From Undibacterium hunanense (GTDB lineage Bacteria > Pseudomonadota > Gammaproteobacteria > Burkholderiales > Burkholderiaceae_D): 64,000 bases of DNA. The DNA lies in the NCBI RefSeq assembly GCF_014284335.1, contig NZ_JACOGF010000003.1, positions 1-64,000 of the forward strand, given 5' to 3'. Of the stretch, positions 1 to 8,428 are shown one piece after another (within the stretch, counting starts at the first letter, position 1; each line of letters opens with the position of its first letter). The notes beneath the pieces were generated by a model that did not search any database, was not told where the DNA came from, and saw only the letters and a program-made list of their open reading frames with translations. A program made the translations under genes and the position numbers.

Positions 1-308
1 TGATCATGCTGCTGTACCTGAAGCAGGCTTGGGAAAGCCGCGTCAGGGCAGGCAATGATACTCAGGAGGATTTGCTGTATGCCATCCGGGAAGGCGCCGT
101 GCTTCGAGTGAGGCCAAAGGCGATGACGGTTGCAGTCATCATTGCCGGGTTAGTACCCATCATGTTCGGTGTTGGAACTGGCTCGGAGGTCATGCAACGA
201 ATTGCTGCGCCTATGGTGGGTGGGATGATTACGGCCCCCTTGTTGTCAATGTTTGTGGTGCCTGCTGTTTATTTAATATTACGTCGGCAGCAGGCAAAGT
301 CTGATTAG
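1..308 (+). CDS. RND heavy-metal efflux transporter, C-terminal end (partial)
   Basis: This is the last ~100 residues of an inner-membrane RND pump of the CusA/CzcA heavy-metal class; the 5' part lies outside the window. The segment reading [17 protein letters not shown], followed by [19 protein letters not shown] and a last membrane helix ending at ILRRQQ, is the conserved end of this family. Such pumps export Cu(I)/Ag(I) or Co/Zn/Cd by proton antiport in a tripartite complex. The stop codon overlaps the stop of the convergent ynfA gene by 4 bases. The metal cannot be told from this fragment, although the MerR locus next door supports a metal-resistance cluster. Confidence 0.85.
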   Translation, partial: IMLLYLKQAWESRVRAGNDTQEDLLYAIREGAVLRVRPKAMTVAVIIAGLVPIMFGVGTGSEVMQRIAAPMVGGMITAPLLSMFVVPAVYLILRRQQAKSD

Positions 309-646
309 CCTGCCTTGTGCCCGATCGCAATCACACCAGCGCCCAACAAGGCGAGCCCAACTCCAATGTAATCTGTCATTACAGGCTTAATGCCATCGAC
401 AACCCATAGCCACCCAAGTGCGGTGGCAATATAAATCGCACCATAGGTAGCATACACACGGCCACTGGCAGAAGGATGCAAGGTCAGGAGCCAGACAAAT
501 ACGATCAGACTGATAGCGGCTGGAAGGAATAGCCAGGCACTGCCTTTTCCAGTAATCCAAAGCAGCGGCAAATAGCAGCCAAGAAGTTCTGCAATAGCCG
601 TTGCAAAAAAAAGCCCGAAGGTGCGCCCGATATTGATCCAGTCCAT
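305..646 (-). CDS. ynfA: YnfA family small membrane protein (UPF0060)
   Basis: A 113-aa protein with four predicted membrane helices. Family marks are [18 protein letters not shown] near the N-terminus and [20 protein letters not shown] in the third helix. Length matches the family (about 108-113 aa). It is related to the SMR drug/metabolite fold, and YnfA-type proteins have been linked to export of toxic cations. The start sits one base after the merR-family stop codon with the Shine-Dalgarno AGAGGTTGAG inside the merR end, so the two genes are translationally coupled in one minus-strand operon. Confidence 0.85.
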   Translation of the reverse strand: MDWINIGRTFGLFFATAIAELLGCYLPLLWITGKGSAWLFLPAAISLIVFVWLLTLHPSASGRVYATYGAIYIATALGWLWVVDGIKPVMTDYIGVGLALLGAGVIAIGHKAG

Positions 647-647
647 C

Positions 648-1163
648 TCAACCTCTACTTACATTGACGAAGCCGGGGCTGTCTACAGCTCCCGCTATTG
701 ATGCACCGCCAGCGCATCCCTTACCACGTGGACCATTAGTTCTGGCAATTGACGACAAGCTCTCGATAATCGTGCAATCACTGGTCATACCACTGCAACA
801 GGCAGCATTGCAGCTTTCGACGAATGTTTCCAAGTTAGCCTCCAACTGATGGAACTCGGCAATCTTCGCCCGGACGGTGTTCAGGTGCTCTTGCGCCAGG
901 TCGCGCACCTCGGTGCAGGCACGGTCTCCATTTTCAAACAAGCTGACCAGGTTGCGTACCTGGTCGATGGGAAAACCGAAGTCCCGACAGCGCTTGATGA
1001 ACAAGAGGCGCTTGTGATCCGCGTTGCCATAACACCGTCGCCCGTTTGTCGCACGGGTTGCATGCGGCAGCAAGCCTATCTCTTCGTAATACCGAATCGT
1101 CGGGACAGTGCACTGCACTTGCTTGGCTAAGGCACCAATCGATAAATTTTCATTTTCCATCAT
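648..1163 (-). CDS. MerR family metal-responsive regulator
   Basis: A 171-aa MerR-type activator. The N-terminal winged helix-turn-helix is SIGALAKQVQCTVPTIRYYE, followed by the long dimerisation helix and a C-terminal metal loop. Cys18 sits where PbrR/CadR proteins carry their N-terminal cysteine; Cys82 (in GDRACTEV) and the cluster CNAACC would be further ligands. This resembles the Pb/Cd/Zn/Hg branch, not CueR. An extra Gly/Cys-rich tail (KGCAGGASIAGA) is longer than usual. It is divergent from the Cys-rich genes at 1256-1910 and probably controls them through the 1181-1211 promoter. The metal is uncertain. Confidence 0.85.
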   Translation of the reverse strand: MMENENLSIGALAKQVQCTVPTIRYYEEIGLLPHATRATNGRRCYGNADHKRLLFIKRCRDFGFPIDQVRNLVSLFENGDRACTEVRDLAQEHLNTVRAKIAEFHQLEANLETFVESCNAACCSGMTSDCTIIESLSSIARTNGPRGKGCAGGASIAGAVDSPGFVNVSRG

Positions 1164-1180
1164 TTTCTTTCAATAACTGC

Positions 1181-1211
1181 TTGATCCTCAAGTTACTTGA
1201 GCATGTACAGT
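1181..1211 (+). promoter_or_regulatory. MerR-type promoter with 19-bp spacer and perfect dyad
   Basis: The -35 box TTGATC (1181-1186) and the -10 box TACAGT (1206-1211) are 19 bp apart instead of 17. The spacer holds the perfect dyad CTCAAG-TTA-CTTGAG (1187-1201). This is the classical architecture of promoters that MerR proteins activate by DNA distortion, and it points at the plus-strand gene at 1256. Confidence 0.85.
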
Positions 1212-1255
1212 CTTAGCAAGCACTTTTTATCAGGTATACCAAACAGGAGGAAGCG

Positions 1256-1543
1256 ATGAAGAAGTTTTTGAAAGGACTTGGGTTGCTCGGTGGTACTGCA
1301 GCGGCATGTGTGGCCTGCTGTACAGCGCCGATTTTCATGGGACCGCTGCTCACCTGGATTGGCGTAACCCTTGGGTTTGTATTTTCACCCTGGTACTTGC
1401 TTTTACTAGCGATCCCCGTGCTGCTGATGCTCATGAGAACGCTATACAATCAAACTGCACGGACGAACCGTGCTACAGCTAATGACTGCGGCTGCAGTAC
1501 GACACCGCCAAGCACCGAAAGGAATAATAATGGCGTTCATTAA
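1256..1543 (+). CDS. Small Cys-pair membrane protein, MerT/MerF-like
   Basis: A 95-aa protein with two predicted membrane helices. The first helix contains CVACCTAP, the vicinal-cysteine plus proline signature seen in small mercury uptake proteins such as MerT and MerF. The second helix is WYLLLLAIPVLLMLM, and a hydrophilic tail carries another metal-ligand-like CGC. It begins after the Shine-Dalgarno AGGAGG (1244-1249) just downstream of the MerR-type promoter. The inferred role is metal binding or transport across the inner membrane under the divergent regulator. Similarity is by motif only, so the substrate is not established. Confidence 0.7.
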   Translation: MKKFLKGLGLLGGTAAACVACCTAPIFMGPLLTWIGVTLGFVFSPWYLLLLAIPVLLMLMRTLYNQTARTNRATANDCGCSTTPPSTERNNNGVH

Positions 1544-1910
1544 GCCTGCGCCCATTGCGTGCTCGCTGTCGGCCATGGAATTTAAGGACCGTGCAGCGTC
1601 GATTGCCCAGTTAACCGCGACATCACTGTTGTCACATCGGATCGACGGTTGCACGGCGCATTTGCTCTATCGCCAAGACGCAAAACAAGCAGTCGAACAG
1701 CTAGTGCAGCAAGAGCAGTCATGCTGCGGTTTCCTCAGTTTTGAGATTGGACAGTCGTCTGATGTTATTACTCTGACCATTACTGCCCCACAAGAAGCTC
1801 AAAGCGATGCCGAGGCGCTATTTGCACACTTGCTTCCGTCTCAGGAAACGCATGTCGATGCTGCTGTCGCCAATGGAGCTCGAAGTTGTGGCTGCGTCTC
1901 TCCTTGTTGA
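1530..1910 (+). CDS. Small Cys-rich soluble protein in metal operon
   Basis: A 126-aa protein of unrecognised family. ATG 1530 is preferred over an upstream in-frame start because AAAGGA lies just upstream and the start then overlaps the previous gene's end by 14 bases, as in coupled operons. Cysteines occur in an N-terminal IACSL, a central SCCGFLSFEIG and a C-terminal RSCGCVSPC, spaced like metal-binding sites. There is no signal peptide or membrane helix. Cotranscription with the Cys-pair membrane protein suggests a cytoplasmic metal-binding partner, which is inference only. Confidence 0.7.
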   Translation: MAFIKPAPIACSLSAMEFKDRAASIAQLTATSLLSHRIDGCTAHLLYRQDAKQAVEQLVQQEQSCCGFLSFEIGQSSDVITLTITAPQEAQSDAEALFAHLLPSQETHVDAAVANGARSCGCVSPC

Positions 1911-2002
1911 AACTGGGTAAAAGTACTTGGTGAACTTCTCAGTGAGCCAGGTCTTTTCCGCGCAGATGACATTGGAATTGCTTTTACTGACCAGCACGCC
2001 CA

Positions 2003-2806
2003 TCAATGGGCGTGTTTGAAAGTCTTGATCGCAGAAATTAACAGTATGACGCCCAGCACACTGATCAGCAGATGTGACGGCACTATCCCCAGCAACAATC
2101 CGCCTATGCCGGCACCCAGAATGGAACCAGCCACCATCCAGCGGAACAAGCTGCGTTCCTTCTTCAAAATACTAAATGCATTGGAATTACTGTAACGGGC
2201 AAAGCCAACTATCATGGTCGGGAAACTGACCGCCAGAGACAAGCTGCCCGCCAGCTTGATATCCAGCCCATACAGCAGCACGATGGTGGGTATCAAGAGT
2301 TCGCCTCCAGCCACACCCAGTAAAGCCGCTACCATGCCTATGCCCAGGCCAGCGATCAGCCCCGCAACGATGCGCGCCATGCCTGGTGCGATCAATGCTG
2401 TGGTCTTGTCATGAAATCCAAAGAAAGCCTCGGATAGCATCAGTATTGCCAACGCCACCAGCAGCACCATGATGATACGGTTTAGCCAGGCTTTCGACAT
2501 TGTCAGGGCATGACCAGCCGCCCACCATGCACCGACGAGGCTGCCCGCCAGCAGGTTCAAGATGACATCCCAGTGCTGCCCCAGTTCTGTAATCGGGATA
2601 GACTTGATACGGAAAGCGAAGGCAGTGGCAACCACAACCAGGCTCATCGCCTTGTTCAGTATCACCGCCTCCAGCGTCGGCAGTCGGAACAGTCCGACCA
2701 GTACCGGCAGGCGGAATTCCGCCCCACCCAGACCGATCAGTCCACCCAAGGTGCCTATGAGTGAGCCCGCGATAAATCCCTGGGTGTCACGTTTAGATGT
2801 TTGCAT
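2003..2806 (-). CDS. TauE/SafE (TSUP) family permease
   Basis: A 267-aa polytopic inner-membrane protein with about eight helices in two homologous halves. The N-terminal GSLIGTLGGLIGLGGAEFRLP and the mid-protein LGVAGGELLIPTIVLLYG are the paired glycine-rich signatures of the sulfite exporter TauE/SafE family. Members move small sulfur-containing or carboxylate anions. Length is normal. The gene converges on the metal operon and stands alone, so the substrate is not shown by context. Confidence 0.85.
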   Translation of the reverse strand: MQTSKRDTQGFIAGSLIGTLGGLIGLGGAEFRLPVLVGLFRLPTLEAVILNKAMSLVVVATAFAFRIKSIPITELGQHWDVILNLLAGSLVGAWWAAGHALTMSKAWLNRIIMVLLVALAILMLSEAFFGFHDKTTALIAPGMARIVAGLIAGLGIGMVAALLGVAGGELLIPTIVLLYGLDIKLAGSLSLAVSFPTMIVGFARYSNSNAFSILKKERSLFRWMVAGSILGAGIGGLLLGIVPSHLLISVLGVILLISAIKTFKHAH

Positions 2807-2916
2807 GTTTTTTTCTTTGTATTCTATTGGTGTTTTATTGTAGATTCACCAGCAAGTGAAGCTTGTATTCCGAAGCTTTTCAACGTGCAGTCAGCAAGAC
2901 TTTTGGTCAGTGTCGT

Positions 2917-3360
2917 TTACCGCAACTTGCGCAACATCTCATTCTTATAAGGCAAAAAGCCGAGTTCTTGATACAGAGCGAAGCCATCCTCAGATGCTGC
3001 GAGGCTGAATGTCTTTATGCCTTGTTGCTCAGCCTGTTTCAGTAAATTCGCAACAAGTGATCTTGCAATCCCTTGACGACGCATAGTAGCTACTGTAAAG
3101 ACGTTGACGATTCTGGCACGATAAGGATTGGGATCGTCACGCGTAGGCCCCCAGTCTAATAAAGCAATTCCCGCACCTGCGATGATTTCACCATTATTCT
3201 CTGCCAGCAAGCCAAAGTAGCGGCCTTCGAGAATAGCCTTCTTGAGCCAAGTTACGTAGACATCTTCGTCGCACTGTTTTTCTTGTTCTCGATAATAGCG
3301 ATGGCATGCTACGACGCTTGAATCCGTAAGCGTTACAGTGCGCTGTGTCCAGGTAGTCAA
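2917..3360 (-). CDS. GNAT family N-acetyltransferase
   Basis: A 147-aa single-domain acetyltransferase. The acetyl-CoA loop is visible as TMRRQGIARSLVANLLKQAE after the beta-strand RIVNVFTV, and the C-terminal SEDGFALYQELGFLPYKNEMLRK is the usual end of the fold. The acceptor substrate (antibiotic, amino acid or protein N-terminus) cannot be inferred. The gene is alone on its strand. Confidence 0.85.
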   Translation of the reverse strand: MTTWTQRTVTLTDSSVVACHRYYREQEKQCDEDVYVTWLKKAILEGRYFGLLAENNGEIIAGAGIALLDWGPTRDDPNPYRARIVNVFTVATMRRQGIARSLVANLLKQAEQQGIKTFSLAASEDGFALYQELGFLPYKNEMLRKLR

Positions 3361-3660
3361 TTGGATTTTTCCTCGAAGGCATTGGCAAGGGAAAGGCTAT
3401 GCAGCGCTAAAATAAGTATCATTATGGATTAACTCTTAGTGCGTGTTTTGCAGAAATTGTCCTGAACATCTAAAGCTGTCTCGACTAGACCGTATTATGA
3501 ATTTTTCTCGGTAACATTATTGCTTTTACCGTGCAAAATTAATGTTACGTTCTGTATTATTCTATGGTTTTGTTTGGTCTATCAACGATTATCGATTTTT
3601 GCTTGGGAAATCGTTCCCAGGTCAATTAATGTGTTTAACGAATTTTTTTAAGGGGTTCAA
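3361..3660. other. Intergenic stretch without supported gene
   Basis: An AT-rich 300-base region between the divergent GNAT and exonuclease genes. It presumably carries both promoters. I see no convincing operator, repeat or small gene. Confidence 0.5.
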
Positions 3661-4212
3661 TTGCAAGAAATTTATATCAGTACAGATGTTGAGACTGACG
3701 GGCCAATTCCTGGTCCAAATTCCATGCTCAGTTTTGGGTCGGCTGCTTATACTGCCGATAAAAATTTGATTGGCACTTTCACCGCCAATTTGGAAACATT
3801 ACCTGATGCGTCGGCTGATCCCGGCACTGCGGCATGGTGGCTTACCCAACCAGGTGCCTGGGCTGCTTGCCGCACAAATCTCGAATCACCGGAAGTTGCC
3901 ATGACCAGGTATGTTGCCTGGATCAAAACGCTGCCTGGCAAGCCAGTTTTTGTAGCCTTCCCAGCAGGCTTTGATTTTATGTTCGTCTATTGGTATTTGA
4001 TTCGCTATGCTGGAGAAAGTCCATTCAGTTTTTCTGCCTTGGACATGAAGTCGTTTGCTATGGCAATCATGAAGTCAGACTTCAAAAAAAGCGCAAAAAA
4101 ATATATGCCTAAAGCCTGGTTCGATGATTTTCCTCATACTCATATTGCGCTTGACGACGCAATTGAGCAAGGAGCCTTGTTCTGCAATATGCTAAAAGAA
4201 AATAGGAAGTAA
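3661..4212 (+). CDS. DEDD-type 3'-5' exonuclease (DnaQ-like fold)
   Basis: A 183-aa protein. The N-terminal [11 protein letters not shown] supplies Asp9 and Glu11 of the DEDD site. [14 protein letters not shown] holds the second Asp region, and [11 protein letters not shown] near the C-terminus is the ExoIII motif with His and Asp. The family removes nucleotides 3'-5' from RNA or DNA with two metal ions. The start is TTG with AGGGG a few bases upstream; no better ATG fits because the catalytic DxE is at residue 9. Natural substrate unknown. Confidence 0.8.
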   Translation: MQEIYISTDVETDGPIPGPNSMLSFGSAAYTADKNLIGTFTANLETLPDASADPGTAAWWLTQPGAWAACRTNLESPEVAMTRYVAWIKTLPGKPVFVAFPAGFDFMFVYWYLIRYAGESPFSFSALDMKSFAMAIMKSDFKKSAKKYMPKAWFDDFPHTHIALDDAIEQGALFCNMLKENRK

Positions 4213-4248
4213 GGCGCTGCCTTGATCTGAGGTTGTGCCAGAAAAGAA

Positions 4249-4279
4249 GAAAGCTCCCGGATAGTGCCTGGGAGCTTTC
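4249..4279 (+). terminator. Hairpin after exonuclease gene
   Basis: The stem GAAAGCTCCCGG (4249-4260) pairs with CCTGGGAGCTTTC (4267-4279) over a 6-base loop. The T-rich tail is weak on the plus strand. Position 36 bases past the stop codon suggests termination. Confidence 0.55.
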
Positions 4280-5011
4280 GTCATACACGAGTTTTCTCTT
4301 GGTTATTCCACTCCAGGTGGAACCACAAGTATTATTTGTGGTGGCGTTTAGCTTGTTTCGATTCTCGCTAGCAGCTAAACCTTCCCGATGTTCCGGACTT
4401 TGGCAGGCTGTCGGCAAAAGACCTAAGCGGCTGAAGTGGCGTAATCATAACTATATTTGAATATGTTTGCTAGCATCCGGGGATTCGAAAGGACAGTTTG
4501 CACATGAAAATTGAGTACTCGATGGCTAACAAAACTGAACCCATCAATTTGCCTCACCTTTCAATTCCAAATCAAAAGATATTTTCCTTGGAGTGGCGCG
4601 CAAATTGGCATTTATGGCGCGATATCTTGAATTGTGTCGCGATCACTGAGTCGGCCAAGTTATGGCGTACCTCTGTCGCAAATCAGTCATCCGGCTACCT
4701 AACCAAATATTTAAACTTGATCATGCGATTTTGATTGCAGGCCTGCAGGTATCAATCGTAGCAAAACAGCTGTGACTTTACTGATCGATGAACACGCTGA
4801 GGCACGGCCTGGCGGATGAGATTCAACTGACTGGACCTTAGTTCGCCGTCGTCCGCCTCATATGCTGACGCAACCACTTCTTGGATGTCATCACTGCGCT
4901 CTGCTGCGTTAGAGGCAGGCGATTTCCATTTTGACTGCATGTGATAAAAGTCCAGTCTGATCATTTATAGCGTTAGGCAGTGTCAAGAAGGACAGCTACT
5001 AACCACAGAAA
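4280..5011. other. 732-base region without a recognised gene
   Basis: Only short ORFs occur. The best is plus strand 4504-4734 (ATGAAAATTGAG, with AAAGGACA about 12 bases upstream), encoding a ~76-residue protein with no recognised domain. It is left unannotated because nothing beyond an open frame supports it. Confidence 0.4.
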
Positions 5012-5034
5012 AAAGCCGCTCAAATAGCGGCTTT
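5012..5034 (-). terminator. Rho-independent terminator, minus strand
   Basis: AAAGCCGCT (5012-5020), a 5-base loop and AGCGGCTTT (5026-5034) form a perfect stem. On the minus strand it is followed by a T run (complement of GAAAAAAG). It would stop transcripts coming from the HipB-like gene at 5300-5662. Confidence 0.75.
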
Positions 5035-5299
5035 AGGTGAAATTGTCGGAACGGCGCCCGCAATGTTCTGAAAAAAAGCTCAGAATCATTGAGTTGGGTA
5101 ACCCCAACACCACGTTCAAGCGGGAATAACTCGTGGCCCCGCTCTTGCTACTGTATCTCGCTTTGTTGCCACTACAGCGGACACTCCGTCATCAAGCGAC
5201 AAAGCAAAGTTTATCATCAAACTAGCGAATGCACTGACTGAGAAATCATTTTGATAGAGCGTGAATCGCATGTTGCCGAAGAAAAGCAGCCAGAAATAT

Positions 5300-5662
5300 T
5301 TAGTCTGGACTACTTTTGATGTTTGCATCTTTTTCGTTATGAACTATTTTCCTATTTCGCCCACGTGGGGTCCGAATCAACAACTTCGCATCCTGGAGCC
5401 TTTGGCCAATCACGTCATTTGCTGCTACCAGGTCGAAATCTTTATCCATACCCAGGATACGGAGAGCCCTGAGATACCTTCCAATGGAGATGGAGGCATC
5501 TCCCTTCTCCAGTCGATTCAAAGTATCGCGTGAGACGTCCATGCGCTCGCAAAACAGTATTGTTGAAATCCCTCTGCGCAAACGGGCTTCTCTTAGGCGC
5601 TGCCCAAAGTTCTTAAGTTGCAGTTCGGTGGATGGAAATGGACGTGGGGTTTTAGTTTTCAT
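5300..5662 (-). CDS. HipB-like XRE family regulator, orphan
   Basis: About 120 aa from ATG 5662. The core LKNFGQRLREARLRRGISTILFCERMDVSRDTLNRLEKGDASISIGRYLRALRILGM is an XRE helix-turn-helix of the kind that serves as HipB antitoxin and autorepressor. An upstream in-frame ATG at 5719 would place the start before the operator, so 5662 is preferred. No hipA-sized gene follows: only 265 noncoding-looking bases and a terminator lie downstream. It may be an orphan antitoxin or a stand-alone repressor. Confidence 0.75.
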   Translation of the reverse strand: MKTKTPRPFPSTELQLKNFGQRLREARLRRGISTILFCERMDVSRDTLNRLEKGDASISIGRYLRALRILGMDKDFDLVAANDVIGQRLQDAKLLIRTPRGRNRKIVHNEKDANIKSSPD

Positions 5663-5692
5663 GTCCGATAATTTAGGCAATATTGTGTTTAT

Positions 5693-5710
5693 TGTCCATT
5701 TAAACGGACA
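5693..5710 (-). promoter_or_regulatory. HipB-type operator TGTCC-N8-GGACA over the -35 box
   Basis: TGTCC (5693-5697), eight bases, GGACA (5706-5710). The layout equals the known HipB operator TATCC-N8-GGATA. On the minus strand TGGACA, overlapping this site, and TAAATT 17 bases on make a promoter for the gene at 5300-5662, so autorepression is likely. A half-site TGTCCG recurs at the start codon (5662). Confidence 0.7.
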
Positions 5711-5737
5711 TAAAAACATCGTATGACATGAATACCC

Positions 5738-6517
5738 CTACAACTCTATGATAAGGTCGGGATCGAAGTTGGTATTTTCTGGTGAACCTGCTTTGGTCTT
5801 ATATCCACATGGATTGCAAACCACACGGCAATCACCAATCTGATAATCGAAGGATTCGTGCATATGTCCATGTATCCACAGGTCTGCTTGTGAAGCAATC
5901 TCGTCCAGATTTGACGCATAGGCAGCGGACACCATGTCCTGTGCATAGCGTTCAGATACTGATTTCATGGAGGGAGCCATATGTGTCACGACCACCGTTT
6001 TTCCTATAAAGGGTTCATCCAGTTTTTGTTTTAGCCAGGATTTATGCAGTGAGTGAAATTTTGCCGTGTCTGCCGACCTGAGCTTGCGATATCCTTCTCT
6101 GGCCAGCCTGATGCGCTTGTAGTCAACCATCACAGCTTCCGCCTCACGCATGGCTATTTGCCGATCGCCGTCACCAAATAGGCGGAAGTCTGTCCACATA
6201 GTCGCACCGAGAAAACGCACGTTCCCGAGTGTAAATTCATTGCAGTTCAAGAAATGCACATTGCCTGCAACTGCGCATGCAGCTTCAATATCTTCCTGTA
6301 CATGGTCCAGATGTTTACCATATGCCTCGTGGTTGCCATGGACGTAAAGCACGGGTATTCCGGCAAATACGCAGGCAGCCCACTCAACAGCTTTTGCTCC
6401 AGTGTCAATATCCCCAGCCAATACAACCACATCCGGGCGGCTGACAGTCGGGTCAATCGTTGGTGCTGCTTCACTCCACAACTCTCGGTGCAAATCTGAT
6501 AAAGGCAAAATACGCAT
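5738..6517 (-). CDS. Calcineurin-like metallophosphoesterase
   Basis: A 259-aa metallophosphoesterase. Motifs in order: LPLSDLHREL (DxH), VVLAGDIDTG (GDx2), LYVHGNHEAYG (GNHE), VVVTHMAPS and WIHGHMHESFDY (GHxH), which together build the dinuclear metal site. The substrate class (nucleotide, phosphoprotein or phospholipid) is not predictable from the motifs. It stands alone on the minus strand, tail-to-head with the HipB-like gene. Confidence 0.85.
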   Translation of the reverse strand: MRILPLSDLHRELWSEAAPTIDPTVSRPDVVVLAGDIDTGAKAVEWAACVFAGIPVLYVHGNHEAYGKHLDHVQEDIEAACAVAGNVHFLNCNEFTLGNVRFLGATMWTDFRLFGDGDRQIAMREAEAVMVDYKRIRLAREGYRKLRSADTAKFHSLHKSWLKQKLDEPFIGKTVVVTHMAPSMKSVSERYAQDMVSAAYASNLDEIASQADLWIHGHMHESFDYQIGDCRVVCNPCGYKTKAGSPENTNFDPDLIIEL

Positions 6518-7053
6518 GGTAACTACTGATAACTATCGATTCTGTATTATGACTAAAAAAAATCCTTTAAGTGCTGAATCCAGACAATTGAAAATAAATT
6601 GCGCTATTTGAACGTGTCTAGAGATATGTACAGGTGTTGCAATGAGAAGTAAGAAATTTGAATAGCCGCTAAGACGCTACCTTAGTAATTATTTGCAAGG
6701 TGGCTGCAACAAATGTATGCTGATGCCGTTGTTAGGTCTCCTGCAATTCGCGCATTTGTTGAGGATATGACCGAGATGTGGTCTTCAATCAGTTGGGCAG
6801 GCAGAGTAATCGGTAACTCTGAATAGTGGGGCAACGGATTAACGTTGGTGCTCTGAACCAACCTTGTTTAAGGGAAGCTAAAGAGAGGCATCGGACACCT
6901 TAGGATCTGGCAAGTTCTTTTATAACGGCCGCTTGCGATAGCGGCCGTTTGTTTTGCTATCAAATCAGACGTTTAGATACTCGCTGTTTTTAATAAAGAC
7001 GCCTATTGTTGATATGGCGCAAGGATAGCGATATGCGATTGCAGAGATAAAAA
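6518..7053. other. Intergenic region with short ORF and terminator
   Basis: No recognised gene. A 37-codon plus-strand frame begins at ATG 6714 (QMYADAVVRS... ending at TAG near 6827) and is followed by the 6924 terminator, so something short may be transcribed here. It could equally be the 3' remnant of a lost gene. Confidence 0.4.
6924..6953 (+). terminator. Rho-independent terminator
   Basis: AACGGCCGC (6924-6932), an 8-base loop and GCGGCCGTT (6941-6949) make a perfect GC-rich stem followed by TGTTTT. Orientation is plus strand. No confident gene precedes it. Confidence 0.75.
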
Positions 7054-7257
7054 ATGAAAAAAGTTGATGCAAAAATCCGGCACATCACCAAGTCCGACGC
7101 AAACGTTTTTGCTGAACTTGGTTTTCCGCCCAATGAAGCTAAGCGTTATCTGGCAGAATCTCGTGCTCAGATCCAGCACACTCGTTGTGCTCAAGATTCA
7201 GTCACTGGAGAAGTTGATGCCATTTGCCACGGGATTGTTATTCCAGATAAATTTTGA
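7054..7257 (+). pseudogene. Truncated XRE/HigA-like regulator
   Basis: The N-terminus (HITKSDANVFAELGFPPNEA then KRYLAESRAQI) is the typical opening of small XRE regulators of HigA-type modules, which normally continue into a helix-turn-helix of 90-100 aa total. Here the frame ends after 67 codons without a helix-turn-helix. The neighbouring +1 frame reads LVVLKIQSLEKLM, resembling the next expected helix, so a frameshift plus loss of the 3' half is likely. No partner toxin gene is visible beside it. Recognition is by eye and moderate. Confidence 0.5.
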
Positions 7258-7284
7258 TGACTGAATAAATGTCGCCTACAAAGA

Positions 7285-7310
7285 AAAATCCGCCTGCTGG
7301 CGGATTTTGT
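7285..7310 (+). terminator. Rho-independent terminator
   Basis: AAAATCCGCC (7285-7294), TGCT loop, GGCGGATTTT (7299-7308). The A/T-flanked stem works on both strands and ends the HigA-like remnant. Confidence 0.75.
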
Positions 7311-7486
7311 CCTTCACTAAGTTGAAACGCAGGAGGCTCTTAACCGTCGCGATGGCCGGTCCTGTCCGGGAGGTCCATCACCAAAGTGAGTCTATTATAA
7401 GCAAAATTCAATACACAAATCGACACTTTAATTCAAGCTATCAAATTGCTTCACCTTTCAATTCAAGGAAACCTAAGCGGGTATCT

Positions 7487-7757
7487 CTAACAAAAATCTC
7501 TGCTCTTCGTTTCCAATTGTCCCAGTAGATGCGATAAATCGACCAGGTGCATGCCTATCAAATTTTTTACTTTTCCCTGTACCTGCCATTGCCCATAGAC
7601 ACCCAGTAAAGACGCGCCGTAAATTTCCTTTCTGAATTTCTCAACGATAGACTGCCAGCAAATGACATTGACGGTACCGGTCTCGTCTTCGACGGTCAAA
7701 AAGACGACACCCTTGGCCGTTTGGGGTCTCTGGCGGCAAATAACAATTCCACATGGA
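7487..7757 (-). pseudogene. dnaE2: dnaE2 3' fragment (error-prone DNA polymerase)
   Basis: In one minus-strand frame the region encodes GIVICRQRPQTAKGVVFLTV, then EDETGTVNVICWQS, and ends LVDLSHLLGQLETKSRDFC before a stop. This is the C-terminal OB-fold end of DnaE2, the SOS translesion polymerase that works with ImuA/ImuB. The remaining ~950 residues are absent, since upstream sequence loses similarity at about 7757. It is therefore a relic of a deleted imuA-imuB-dnaE2 cassette, not a functional gene. Confidence 0.75.
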
Positions 7758-8034
7758 TCTCTCTGTAACTATTAAAGCCGCCACTGGCAACTTAACCGAT
7801 ACAGCGGCATTTGCGTCTGAAGCTTCCAACGGGCTGTTCGGTCCGCAATCGCCAATGGAAGATCGCGTCGTTTTCGACGCATTTTCTGTACTCGGGAATC
7901 GAGTTGACGGTGATGTAGACACGTTAGGGATCAGCTATGTCCGAACTAGCGATGGGCGCGAGAGCAAACCAAAATTGGAGTCGATTAGAAACAGTCGAAC
8001 GAACTAAACATCGAGTTTCAGATCACGGGTTGCT

Positions 8035-8227
8035 AGTTCCCTGGACAGGGATGAAGGCAATCGAGGTGAATCAATCCTAGACGGGGACGCTTGTTGCGCA
8101 CAGCCTTCCACAGCACCTGAGCCGTCAGCGATTGCGTCATGCGTATGTCTATCGCGTAGCCCACCAGCTTGAAGGTAAGACCGGCCATCTGCCCGGAGCC
8201 GTAGATGGTAGTGGCATGGCTGTCCAT
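8035..8227 (-). pseudogene. IS3-family transposase (OrfB) fragment
   Basis: The minus frame reads KLVGYAIDIRMTQSLTAQVL then WKAVRNKRPRLGLIHLD, matching the DDE integrase core of IS3-type OrfB proteins just before the HSDRGSQY motif, which is here broken by a frameshift. No start, ends or inverted repeats remain. Together with the dnaE2 fragment it marks a decayed stretch. Confidence 0.55.
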
Positions 8228-8373
8228 TCCGCATAGCGTGCCCCAATCGGTCTTGGTGGCGCACTACTGTTTTTCTCTTGCGAAATGCGACAGATCAAAT
8301 ACCCGCAAAAGCGGTGTTTTGCAGGTAGCTGTATCAAGAAATGTATTGTCATCCTCAGTGTCTCGGACGTAAA

Positions 8374-8400
8374 AAAACCGCCCAAAGGAGCGGCTTTTTG
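8374..8400. terminator. Imperfect terminator hairpin
   Basis: AAAACCGC and GCGGCTTTTT pair over a CCAAAGGA loop with one mismatch, followed by G and T. It lies just beyond the stop of the minus-strand gene at 8429, with an A run on its left that would serve minus-strand termination. Confidence 0.5.
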
Positions 8401-8428
8401 TCCTAGGCATTTTCAGCCCACATCAACA

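Noticed and set aside
4752-4964. A 70-codon minus ORF
   Set aside because: No domain, no ribosome site, and the surrounding composition is noncoding.
5116-5328. A 70-codon minus ORF after the HipB-like gene, as a possible hipA start
   Set aside because: No HipA motif can be seen, it overlaps the HipB-like gene in another frame, and a terminator follows.
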